The notes under the pieces were generated by a model. It saw only the letters and a list, made by a program, of their open reading frames with translations. It did not search any database and was not told the DNA's origin. 34,106 bases of DNA, taken from positions 1 through 34,106 of the forward strand of contig CALLUJ010000149.1 of assembly GCA_938011245.1 (NCBI GenBank), in the 5' to 3' direction. Source of the stretch: an uncultured Aquimarina sp. GTDB taxonomy: Bacteria; Bacteroidota; Bacteroidia; Flavobacteriales; Flavobacteriaceae. The translations under genes were made by a program, and so were the position numbers. Below, piece by piece: positions 27,090-33,934 of this stretch; the first letter of the stretch is position 1; each line of letters opens with the position of its first letter.

Positions 27090-27632
27090 TTGAAACTAAA
27101 ACGAATTGTACTTACAGGTGCTCCAGGTACTGGAAAAACCACCACAATAAATTATTTAAAAGAAAAAGGCTTTTATTGCTTTGAAGAAATTTCAAGAGAT
27201 ATCATTCGGGGTTTTCAATCTAAAGGAATATCTAATCCATTTATTTCAAATCCTAATCTATTTAACAAACAAATATTCCAGGAACGGATTAAGCAATTTA
27301 ATAACATAAAAAAAGAATATCAATCTCCTATTTTTTACGATCGTGGAATTCATGATGTTGTTGCTTATATGGAATATGCAAATACCCCTATTCCCTATGA
27401 ATATAAAATAGCATGCCAAAAATTTAAATACGATTTATTATTTATTTTCCCGCCTTGGAAAGAGATTTATAATACCGATAGCGAGCGTTTCGAAAGTTTT
27501 GAACAAGCGTGTAACCTACACAAAGCATTACTTAAAGTGTATGCAAAATACAACTACTCCCCTATTGAGGTTCCAAAAAGCTCTGTAACTTCACGCATCC
27601 AATTTATAACAGACACCCTTCAATGTCTATAA
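27090..27632 (+). CDS. P-loop NTPase (AAA_28/NadR-like kinase fold), TTG start
   Basis: A 180-aa protein. The P-loop GAPGTGKTTT lies at about residues 10-19, close to the N-terminus. IFYDRGIHDVVAYMEY is a Walker-B-like/lid region seen in AAA_28-type predicted ATPases and in nucleoside-kinase-like proteins such as NadR. The start is TTG at 27090: no ATG exists in frame between the upstream stop at 27063 and the P-loop, and the resulting N-terminus (MKLKRIVLTG) is natural. The 3' end overlaps recQ by 10 bp, so it is the first gene of an NTPase-recQ-fmt operon. Substrate unknown. Confidence 0.8.
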   Translation: MKLKRIVLTGAPGTGKTTTINYLKEKGFYCFEEISRDIIRGFQSKGISNPFISNPNLFNKQIFQERIKQFNNIKKEYQSPIFYDRGIHDVVAYMEYANTPIPYEYKIACQKFKYDLLFIFPPWKEIYNTDSERFESFEQACNLHKALLKVYAKYNYSPIEVPKSSVTSRIQFITDTLQCL

Positions 27633-29527
27633 CGTCTCCAGAAAACATATTACTAAAGTATTGGGGATATTCTCAATTTAGACCTCTTCAAAAAGAAATT
27701 ATTGAAACGGTAACATCTAAAAAAAATGCTTTAGTATTAATGCCTACTGGGGGTGGAAAATCCGTATGTTATCAAATTCCGGCATTGCTCCAAGAGGGTA
27801 TTTGTATAGTAATCTCTCCATTAATAGCGCTAATGGAAGATCAAATAACACAACTAAAAAACAGAGGGATAAAAGCTTTAAGTATTCCTAGTGGCTTATC
27901 TAAGTTTGATTTAGAAACAATATTAAATAATGCCGAATATGGAAATTATAAATTCTTATACCTGTCTCCCGAACGTTTGCAGCAAGAATTAGTTCAGAAC
28001 CGAATTCAGAAAATGAATGTGTGTTTAATAGCTATTGACGAAGCACATTGTATTTCCGAATGGGGGCACGACTTTAGACCTGCTTATCTACGTTTAACGA
28101 CACTTCGTGATTTACAACCCAAGGCACCAATAATTGCGCTAACAGCTACTGCTACAAAAAAGGTTGAACAAGACATTTTACACCAATTAAACCTTAAAAG
28201 TTATACCGTTTACAAGACTTCTTACCTTAGGAAAAATTTAAGCTATGGAGTATATAAAACACAGGATAAAAAGTATTTATTACTTCAAATACTAAAAAAA
28301 CAAAAAGGTTGTGCCATTGTATATGTTCCTACTCGAAATCAAACAGAGGAAATATCGGCATTATTAAATCAATCAAACATTAAAGCTTTGCCTTACCACG
28401 GGGGTCTTAATAGCACGTTAAAGAAAAAACATTTTAATTTATGGATGGATAATACTATTCCTGTAATTGTAGCTACAAATGCTTTTGGAATGGGGATTGA
28501 CAAGTCCAATGTACGCATGGTTATTCATATGCACCTACCTATGAGTATTGAAAATTATTTTCAAGAAGCTGGAAGAGCTGGAAGAGATGGCAAACAAGCC
28601 TTTGCGCTACTACTACAAACAGGAAACACCTCTCAAAAATTAATTCAGCAATTTGAAGCTCAAACGCCTACTATAGATTTTGTAAAGTTTGTGTATCGAA
28701 AACTATCTAGTTATTTACAAATAGGATATGGCGAAGGCTTTAATCAAAGTTTTTCATTATCATTTTCTAATTTTTGTAATCGCTATAAAATTAACAAAAC
28801 AAAAACTTACAACACCTTAAAGGTATTAGATAAAAATAGCCTTATTACGTTTAACGAAGTATTTACACGGTTTACTCTTATACAAATTACTACCAACTCT
28901 AATACTTTTTACAATTATATATACAACAATATTGCATTTACTAAAATAGGAGATTTCTTAATACGGTCTTATTCTGGAATATTTACTAACCCTGTTACTA
29001 TTAGCCTTAGTAGAATAGCTTCTGAAATTGGATTATCTGTTAACAATATTGAACTATTACTAGAGAAATTAGCGCAACAAGATTTAATTAGTATCGAAAA
29101 TAAAAAACACGATATAACTATACATTATTTAAGGCCTAGAGAAGATAACACTGCTATAAATAGCGTGGCTAAGCACATAAAACAACAAATAAAGTATAAA
29201 AAGAAAAAAATTACTAACATTATATCTTTTTTAGACGAAGAAACAACTTGTAAGTCTAAATATCTGCTTAAATACTTTGGAGAAGACACTACCGAATGCG
29301 GTATTTGTTCTGCTTGTATAAAAAAAAGAAAAGCTTTTAAACCAAATGTACAAGAAGCAGAAAAGGCCATTCTGTCTATTCTTAATTTAAAAAACATAGA
29401 TTCGAGGACGTTAACAGATAAACTACCTATTTTTAAACATTCCACCATAATAGAAGCTCTTAAAGTTCTATTATCTAACCACAAAATAAGCATCCTTCCA
29501 GATAATACTTATTGCATAAAAAAATAA
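27623..29527 (+). CDS. recQ: RecQ-family ATP-dependent DNA helicase
   Basis: A 634-aa SF2 helicase that unwinds DNA 3'-5' in recombination and fork repair. Motifs are FRPLQKEIIETV (motif 0), Walker A PTGGGKSV (41-48), DEAH (139-142) in IDEAHCISEWGHDFRP, TATAT, and motif VI QEAGRAGRDG. A zinc cluster follows (TTCKSKY, then ECGICSACIKKRK), with a winged-helix region and a short C-terminal part. There is no obvious full HRDC domain. It is shorter than Bacteroidota RecQ proteins of about 700-730 aa, so this may be the second, shorter paralogue. It overlaps the NTPase gene, and fmt starts 3 bp after it ends. Confidence 0.93.
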   Translation: MSITSPENILLKYWGYSQFRPLQKEIIETVTSKKNALVLMPTGGGKSVCYQIPALLQEGICIVISPLIALMEDQITQLKNRGIKALSIPSGLSKFDLETILNNAEYGNYKFLYLSPERLQQELVQNRIQKMNVCLIAIDEAHCISEWGHDFRPAYLRLTTLRDLQPKAPIIALTATATKKVEQDILHQLNLKSYTVYKTSYLRKNLSYGVYKTQDKKYLLLQILKKQKGCAIVYVPTRNQTEEISALLNQSNIKALPYHGGLNSTLKKKHFNLWMDNTIPVIVATNAFGMGIDKSNVRMVIHMHLPMSIENYFQEAGRAGRDGKQAFALLLQTGNTSQKLIQQFEAQTPTIDFVKFVYRKLSSYLQIGYGEGFNQSFSLSFSNFCNRYKINKTKTYNTLKVLDKNSLITFNEVFTRFTLIQITTNSNTFYNYIYNNIAFTKIGDFLIRSYSGIFTNPVTISLSRIASEIGLSVNNIELLLEKLAQQDLISIENKKHDITIHYLRPREDNTAINSVAKHIKQQIKYKKKKITNIISFLDEETTCKSKYLLKYFGEDTTECGICSACIKKRKAFKPNVQEAEKAILSILNLKNIDSRTLTDKLPIFKHSTIIEALKVLLSNHKISILPDNTYCIKK

Positions 29528-29530
29528 CGA

Positions 29531-30475
29531 ATGAAGAAATTACGAATTGTATTTATGGGTACACCCGATTTTGCAACAACTACCCTAAAGCATTTACATG
29601 AAAACAATTACAATATTGTAGGCGTTATTACAGCCCCCGACCGTCCCGCAGGAAGAGGTTTAAAACTTAGAGCCTCTTCCGTAAAAACATTTGCTTCCTC
29701 TGTAGGGTTAAAGATACTACAACCCACTAACCTTAAAAATGAAGATTTTTTAAGCGAATTAGAAGATTTACAAGCCGATATTCAAATTATTGTAGCTTTT
29801 AGAATGCTCCCCAAAGTAGTATGGTCTATGCCTAAGTACGGTACATTTAATTTACACGCCTCACTACTTCCTCAATACCGTGGCGCTGCTCCAATAAATT
29901 GGGCAATAATAAATGGAGAAACCAAAACAGGGAATACAACCTTTTTTATTGATGAAAAAATAGATACTGGAGCAATTATTTTACAAGAGAAGCTTTTAAT
30001 TTCTGAGAACGAAACTGCGGGAGAACTTCATGATAGATTAATGCATAATGGTGCTGCTTTAGTAACTCAAACTTTAGATTTAATTGAAACAGGAAAATGT
30101 AATACTACTCCGCAACCTAATTTTGAACCTAAAACAGCTTATAAATTACATAAAGAGAATACTAAAATAGACTGGAATGCTAACGGCGAAGTTATTCATA
30201 ATTTAATAAGAGGACTTTCTCCCTACCCATCGGCTTGGTGTTATTTAAAAAATGGAGACCGAGACCTTACCATTAAAATTCATAAAGCATCTTTTATTAA
30301 ACAAATAACTTCTAAAAAAGCAGGGGCAATTACTATAGAAAATAGAAATATTAAAGTTACTGTTGCTAATGGAATAATTACACTACAAAGTTTACAATTT
30401 CCAGGAAAAAAGATAATGGATGCAAGCTCCTTACTTAATGGTTTTCGCTTTAATGAGGAAGATTTTTTATATTAA
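29531..30475 (+). CDS. fmt: Methionyl-tRNA formyltransferase
   Basis: A 314-aa enzyme that formylates initiator Met-tRNA using 10-formyl-tetrahydrofolate. The catalytic residues are N107 and H109 (FNLHASLLPQYRGAAPI) and D145 (IDTGAII), each one residue later than in E. coli. The N-terminus (IVFMGTPDFA) and TAPDRPAGRG are typical, and a C-terminal OB-like domain follows (about residues 205-314). It is the last gene of the NTPase-recQ-fmt operon. Confidence 0.96.
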   Translation: MKKLRIVFMGTPDFATTTLKHLHENNYNIVGVITAPDRPAGRGLKLRASSVKTFASSVGLKILQPTNLKNEDFLSELEDLQADIQIIVAFRMLPKVVWSMPKYGTFNLHASLLPQYRGAAPINWAIINGETKTGNTTFFIDEKIDTGAIILQEKLLISENETAGELHDRLMHNGAALVTQTLDLIETGKCNTTPQPNFEPKTAYKLHKENTKIDWNANGEVIHNLIRGLSPYPSAWCYLKNGDRDLTIKIHKASFIKQITSKKAGAITIENRNIKVTVANGIITLQSLQFPGKKIMDASSLLNGFRFNEEDFLY

Positions 30476-30561
30476 AAACACAAAAACCTTAAAAAATTAC
30501 GCTTCTTTTATTAACAATCCCTTATAATTATTAACAAAAAGCCTCTAAACTACTGGGACTA

Positions 30562-30592
30562 CTTGCATGGAAAAGAAAAGCGCATAAATTTG
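30562..30592 (+). promoter_or_regulatory. Promoter of the HU gene
   Basis: CTTG (30562-30565), 19 bases, then TAAATTTG (30585-30592). The -7 box is an exact TAnnTTTG and the spacing is ideal. The leader to the HU start would be about 50 nt. Confidence 0.65.
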
Positions 30593-30627
30593 TACACCTA
30601 CAATCAAATTTAATGATTGTGTACAAA
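30589..30627 (+). promoter_or_regulatory. Inverted repeat overlapping the HU promoter and leader
   Basis: TTTGTACAC (30589-30597) and GTGTACAAA (30619-30627) are perfect complements. Inside them CAATCA (30601-30606) and TGATTG (30614-30619) can pair too. The left arm overlaps the -7 box and likely transcription start, the right arm lies in the leader. It could be an operator for a dimeric regulator (HU itself or another protein) or a leader hairpin. Confidence 0.55.
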
Positions 30628-30647
30628 CTTAATTAAATCAATAAATT

Positions 30648-30920
30648 ATGAACAAAACTGAATTAATAGACAGTATTGCAGAGAAGGCAGGTATTACAAA
30701 AGCTGCTGCTAAAATTGCATTAGAAACATTTTTAGGAGATATAGAAACAACACTTAAAAAAGGAGATAGAGTATCTTTAGTTGGGTTTGGATCTTGGTCT
30801 GTTTCTAAAAGAGCTGCTCGCGATGGAAGAAACCCTCAAACGGGACAAACTATTAAAATTGCTGCTAAAAATGTTGTAAAATTTAAAGCAGGTTCTGAAT
30901 TATCAAACTCTGTAAATTAA
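30648..30920 (+). CDS. HU-family DNA-binding protein
   Basis: A 90-aa nucleoid protein. The whole HU fold is visible: N-terminal helices (MNKTELIDSIAEKAGITKAA), the start of the beta saddle (GDRVSLVGFGSWSV), the DNA-binding arm with RNPQTGQTIKIAA, and the C-terminal helix KFKAGSELSNSVN. HU dimers bend DNA and organise the chromosome. The gene is monocistronic, with a good promoter and a terminator 25 bp after the stop. Confidence 0.95.
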   Translation: MNKTELIDSIAEKAGITKAAAKIALETFLGDIETTLKKGDRVSLVGFGSWSVSKRAARDGRNPQTGQTIKIAAKNVVKFKAGSELSNSVN

Positions 30921-30944
30921 AAACAGAAATTTGTTAAACAAAAC

Positions 30945-30974
30945 AAAAAGCTGCCTTAAAAAGCAGCTTTTTTT
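30945..30974 (+). terminator. Intrinsic terminator of the HU gene
   Basis: AAAAAGCTGC (30945-30954) pairs with GCAGCTTTTT (30963-30972) and the stem is followed by further T residues and a T-rich tract. Confidence 0.85.
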
Positions 30975-31213
30975 GTTTTTAAAACTCTACAAAAATTACA
31001 TTTTAACTATTTTATTTGCCTTTGGTCGATTACCTATAAAAAAACAAAATAAAACGATATAGTTACAAAACCTTTAAAATCAATAAACAAAGGAGTATTT
31101 GGGATGGTTTAAGTGCAAAAAAAGTATTATTTAAGTAATTTTATTTATGAATATGTTTTTTATTGTTTAAATACTTGCCTAATTTTACTGAACCTACTTA
31201 TAAACTTAGCCTC

Positions 31214-31774
31214 ATGATATTAACTAAAATAAATTCTGGAAGTGTTTTATTAGCGGAACCTTCTTTACTTATAAATAAACAATTTCAACGCTCTGTTGTA
31301 TTAATTGCCGAATACTCTCAAAATGGAGTTATAGGCTTTATTACAAACAAGCCTTTATGCCTCACTATCTCCGAAATATTACCAGACATAACAGAAGAAT
31401 TTCGCATTTATTCTGGTGGGCCTGTTGAGAAAGAAAATTTATACTTTCTACATACTTGCCCACATTTAATTCCTAATAGTATTAAAATTTCTGATGGTGT
31501 GTATTGGGGCGGAGATTTTAATATTGTTGCAGGTCTAATAACTTCAAAAAGAATAACACCTTGCGATATTAAATTCTTTCTAGGATATACTGGTTGGCAT
31601 TATAACCAATTGCATGATGAAATAAACAAACGAGATTGGATTGTTCAAAGTGAAACTTTTTCTAAGTCTTTAATAAAAGATAATACCGATTGCTTTTGGA
31701 AAAAATCTTTAAATTCTCTTGGTGGAGAGTATTTACTGTGGTCTAATGCTCCAGAAAACCCAAGCCATAATTAA
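31214..31774 (+). CDS. YqgE/AlgH family protein
   Basis: A 186-aa protein. The start at 31214 (MILTKINSGSVLLAEPSLL) is chosen because family members begin around here; the in-frame ATG at 31163 would add 17 unrelated residues. Landmarks are GSVLLAEPSL, FQRSVVLIAEY, GVIGFITNKPL, YSGGPVEKENLYFLHTCP and VYWGGDF, followed by FFLGYTGWHYNQLHDEI. In Pseudomonas AlgH is linked to alginate regulation, but in most bacteria the function is unknown. Confidence 0.9.
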   Translation: MILTKINSGSVLLAEPSLLINKQFQRSVVLIAEYSQNGVIGFITNKPLCLTISEILPDITEEFRIYSGGPVEKENLYFLHTCPHLIPNSIKISDGVYWGGDFNIVAGLITSKRITPCDIKFFLGYTGWHYNQLHDEINKRDWIVQSETFSKSLIKDNTDCFWKKSLNSLGGEYLLWSNAPENPSHN

Positions 31775-31786
31775 ACATAAAATTAT

Positions 31787-31827
31787 AGCCTGCCTTTTTT
31801 TACATAATTATATAAAAAAGACAGGTT
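31787..31827. terminator. Inverted repeat between convergent genes
   Basis: AGCCTGCCTTTTTTT (31787-31801) pairs with AAAAAAGACAGGTT (31814-31827), with one mismatch and one G-U. It lies just after the YqgE/AlgH gene and before the end of the convergent aminotransferase gene. The A/T part is at the loop side, so it is an unusual terminator shape. A second perfect repeat (AAACATTA/TAATGTTT, 31841-31866) follows. Confidence 0.45.
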
Positions 31828-31883
31828 ATTCTAAATATATAAACATTAAACGAATCTCTAATGTTTTGCTAACAACTAATAAA

Positions 31884-32741
31884 TTATGTTAGTTTAATAT
31901 TAACATTTACAGTTTGCTGTAATTTATTAGCTACCGTGTTAAAGAATTTCTTTTTTCTGTAATTAGACACGCTTGTTATGCCTGTAATAACATTTGTAAT
32001 AAATAATTCGTCCGCTTTTTGAAGTTCGAATGTAGAAATAGACTCTTCTTTTAACGTATAATTTGCTTTCTTTTTAAGCAAATTAATTAGTTGTTTTCTA
32101 AAAACCCCGTTAATACAACCATCTTTAAGGGGCGGTGTTTTTATTTCGGTACCTTTTACCAAAAAAATATTGCCGTTAATGGCCTCTACTACTTTTTTAT
32201 CTGTATTAAGAAGAATTAAATTTTTATAATCGTTCTCTTTTGCAAAAATCCCTGCCAATACATTTAAACTTCTATTATTAGTTTTCAATGTAGACAACAA
32301 ATCCTTAGCTAAGTAATGATCTTTAAACAGCTCAATACGATAGCTTTCATCTAAAAAATTATTGTTAACATAAAAAGGAGTTTCTATTTTTTTTATAGCA
32401 ATAAAAAAACCTACAGCATGGTCTGTTGGAGTGTACAAACCTTTACTATCCCTATACACACTTAGCTTAACACGTAGGCTTTGCGTTTTAGGAAGTCCAT
32501 GGCTAGCAACGGTATCTAAAATTTGTTTTTCAAAATATTCCAAAGTAAAATTTAAAGGAATGCGCATTCTTAAAATACGCATAGAGGCCATTAACCTAAA
32601 ATAATGATCTTCCCAAAATAACACATCATTACCGTTTACTCGTATAGTCTCAAACAAAGCATCTCCATAGGCAAAACCCCTATTATACACACTTAATTGT
32701 GCTTTTGCATTCGAAACAATTTCTCCATTAAAATTTATCAT
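31884..32741 (-). CDS. Class IV PLP aminotransferase (PabC/BCAT fold)
   Basis: A 285-aa fold-type IV PLP enzyme. The start at 32741 (MINFNGEIV) is used because upstream codons would lie in a terminator hairpin. Landmarks are NRGFAYGDALFETIRV, FWEDHYFRLMASMRIL, the probable PLP lysine in LLSTLKTNNRSLNVLAG, and EAINGNIFLVKGTEIKTPPL with CINGVFR. The family holds branched-chain aminotransferases and aminodeoxychorismate lyase (PabC, folate synthesis). The short length and motif order are closer to PabC, but the substrate cannot be fixed from sequence. A terminator ends exactly at its start codon. Confidence 0.85.
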   Translation of the reverse strand: MINFNGEIVSNAKAQLSVYNRGFAYGDALFETIRVNGNDVLFWEDHYFRLMASMRILRMRIPLNFTLEYFEKQILDTVASHGLPKTQSLRVKLSVYRDSKGLYTPTDHAVGFFIAIKKIETPFYVNNNFLDESYRIELFKDHYLAKDLLSTLKTNNRSLNVLAGIFAKENDYKNLILLNTDKKVVEAINGNIFLVKGTEIKTPPLKDGCINGVFRKQLINLLKKKANYTLKEESISTFELQKADELFITNVITGITSVSNYRKKKFFNTVANKLQQTVNVNIKLT

Positions 32742-32766
32742 AAAAAAAGCCCTTACAAAGAAGGGC
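32742..32766 (-). terminator. Terminator of the START-like gene abutting the next start codon
   Basis: On the minus strand GCCCTT (32766-32761), loop CTTTGT, AAGGGC (32754-32749), then T7 (32748-32742), immediately followed by the aminotransferase ATG (32741-32739). The stem is a perfect 6-bp GC-rich match. It lies 26 bp after the stop of the START-like gene. Confidence 0.75.
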
Positions 32767-32773
32767 AAATATA
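32766..32773 (-). promoter_or_regulatory. Candidate -7 element for the aminotransferase gene
   Basis: The minus strand reads TATATTTG, an exact TAnnTTTG, 25 bp before the aminotransferase ATG. Transcription would begin inside or just after the terminator hairpin, so the new mRNA would escape it and have a very short leader. No good -33 TTTG is seen. Confidence 0.45.
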
Positions 32774-32791
32774 CGTTTATGTACTAAATAA

Positions 32792-33181
32792 TTATGCTGA
32801 ACCTAAAATATGCTTTAAGTTTCCTATGGTATTTTCCCATAGCATTTTATTTTCCTCTAATTCATCTTCTTCAGAAAAATCGGTAATCATTAATGATACA
32901 TCTTTAGTAATTTCATCTACTTGAATACGAATTTCAAAGTAACAATCTTCATCATCTTCATCGTACTCCCATTGAAATCGCACCCTGTCATTCGTTTTTT
33001 TTGATAATAGCTTGGCTGTTTCCTCGCTATCGTCCCAAATAAAGGTAAATTTTTCTCCTCTTGAATTCACATTATCTGCAAACCACTCCGATAAACCAGA
33101 TGGTGTGGATATATAGTTATATAGCATTTGAGGAGATGCGTGTATAATAAACTCTAATTCGTATTTTATTTTATCTGACAT
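32792..33181 (-). CDS. START-like (SRPBCC) domain protein
   Basis: A 129-aa protein of the START/Bet v1-like helix-grip fold in the AHSA1-like Bacteroidota subgroup. The start at 33181 (MSDKIKYELEFIIHASPQML) is preferred over an ATG seven codons upstream. Typical parts are FIIHASPQMLYNYISTPSGL, SEWFADNV, KFTFIWDD, FQWEYDEDDEDCYFEIRIQ, and a final amphipathic helix LWENTIGNLKHILGS. The protein is very acidic. These domains bind hydrophobic ligands; this one's role is not known. Confidence 0.85.
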   Translation of the reverse strand: MSDKIKYELEFIIHASPQMLYNYISTPSGLSEWFADNVNSRGEKFTFIWDDSEETAKLLSKKTNDRVRFQWEYDEDDEDCYFEIRIQVDEITKDVSLMITDFSEEDELEENKMLWENTIGNLKHILGSA

Positions 33182-33278
33182 AGTAATAACCTTGTTTGGC
33201 ACCTAATATATTGAATAATTATTGTCCCAACAAAGTAAAACAAGTATTTTAAAAATAGTATCAAATAAAAAAACATCT

Positions 33279-33314
33279 TTAACATATATTTTTGTGTAAA
33301 CCAATATATGTTAA
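33279..33314 (+). promoter_or_regulatory. 12-bp perfect inverted repeat around the -33 box of the tRNA-Met promoter
   Basis: TTAACATATATT (33279-33290) and AATATATGTTAA (33303-33314) are perfect complements with a 12-nt centre, TTTGTGTAAACC, that holds the -33 TTTG. The right arm ends directly before the -7 box. It looks like an operator placed on the promoter. Confidence 0.6.
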
Positions 33315-33322
33315 TATATTTG
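33291..33322 (+). promoter_or_regulatory. Promoter of tRNA-Met
   Basis: TTTG (33291-33294), 20 bases, then TATATTTG (33315-33322): full match to the Bacteroidota consensus. The tRNA begins 36 bp downstream. Confidence 0.75.
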
Positions 33323-33357
33323 CACCCGCTAAAACAAGCATTTTGTTTAGTAATTAT

Positions 33358-33431
33358 GGCGAGGTAGCTCAGTTGGTTAGAGCGTCGGATTCATAACCCG
33401 GAGGTCACGAGTTCAAATCTCGTTCTCGCTA
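33358..33431 (+). tRNA. tRNA-Met (CAU anticodon)
   Basis: 74 nt folding as a cloverleaf: acceptor GGCGAGG/TCTCGCT (with two G-U pairs), D stem GCTC/GAGC, anticodon loop TTCATAA with CAU, T arm ACGAG-TTCAAAT-CTCGT, discriminator A. CCA is not encoded. The first pair is G-U rather than the C/A mismatch of initiators and the anticodon stem lacks the GGG/CCC run, so this is not an initiator. The D-arm pattern fits elongator Met; an Ile tRNA with modified C34 cannot be fully excluded. Its 3' end lies about 125 bp from an integrase remnant. Confidence 0.93.
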
Positions 33432-33436
33432 CTACT

Positions 33437-33463
33437 AAAACCCCTTGATTTTCAAGGGGTTTT
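33437..33463 (+). terminator. Intrinsic terminator after tRNA-Met
   Basis: AAAACCCCTTGA (33437-33448), loop TTT, TCAAGGGGTTTT (33452-33463): a perfect 12-bp stem followed by GTTGTTTTT. It lies 6 bp after the tRNA. Confidence 0.88.
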
Positions 33464-33555
33464 GTTGTTTTTAGACTTTTATTTACCGACCTCTGTTCTC
33501 CATTTTTACACGTTTTTTGCTGGAGTACACTTTTGCATCTATTTTCAACCTTTTT

Positions 33556-33933
33556 TTACCCAAAAATTTGCACTTTTTTTACTGCTTTATGTACTACTGT
33601 TTGATCTATATAGTGCCTTTCTAGTATTTCATCTGAACTATGTGAAGAGAATTTTTTAGTGCTTTTACCCATAGCAACATTTAAATAGGTTAAATATGTT
33701 TTTCGCAAATGTTTCAACTGAATTTCTCTACCCGTACCTAATTGATTATAAAAATGACTAAACCCTTTAGATAAATTTTCCATAATTGCCAATGTAGATG
33801 TCTTTGTTCGGTCTGGACTTAAAATATATTCATTTAATCCTTTTTTGTTTTGGTAACCCAATCTATAAAGAATTTTTCTCAACCCTGCTGTTACAGGAAT
33901 AACCTTAGGAGGAACATCTTTATTGTGCCCATC
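33556..33933 (-). pseudogene. Tyrosine recombinase (integrase), C-terminal fragment cut by an IS
   Basis: The minus strand encodes the catalytic C-terminal part of a phage/ICE-type integrase of the Bacteroidota type. The frame runs from about 33933 (DGHNKDVPPKVIPVTAGLRK) to the stop at 33556. Box II reads LKHLRKTYLT with the conserved Arg, followed by SSHSSDEILERHYID with the nucleophilic Tyr and a terminal KKVQIFG. The nearest in-frame start-like codon is a TTG at 33882, which would not give a complete domain. Upstream the frame meets TGA at 33936-33934, exactly where IS-like sequence begins, so the 5' half lies beyond the element or is lost. The Lys in box II takes the place of the usual His. 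Confidence 0.75.
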
Positions 33934-33934
33934 T

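Noticed and set aside
29125..29493. 122-codon minus-strand frame opposite recQ
   Set aside because: Fully overlapped by the recQ C-terminal coding region and without recognisable features.
33358..33431. Possible initiator tRNA-Met or Ile tRNA with CAU
   Set aside because: The initiator marks (unpaired first position, GGG/CCC anticodon stem) are missing. The D-arm and acceptor pattern fit elongator Met better than Ile, though Ile cannot be strictly ruled out.
33462..33659. 65-codon plus-strand frame after tRNA-Met, rich in Phe and Leu
   Set aside because: It runs over the terminator and opposite the integrase remnant; the hydrophobic product is what T-rich antisense sequence gives.
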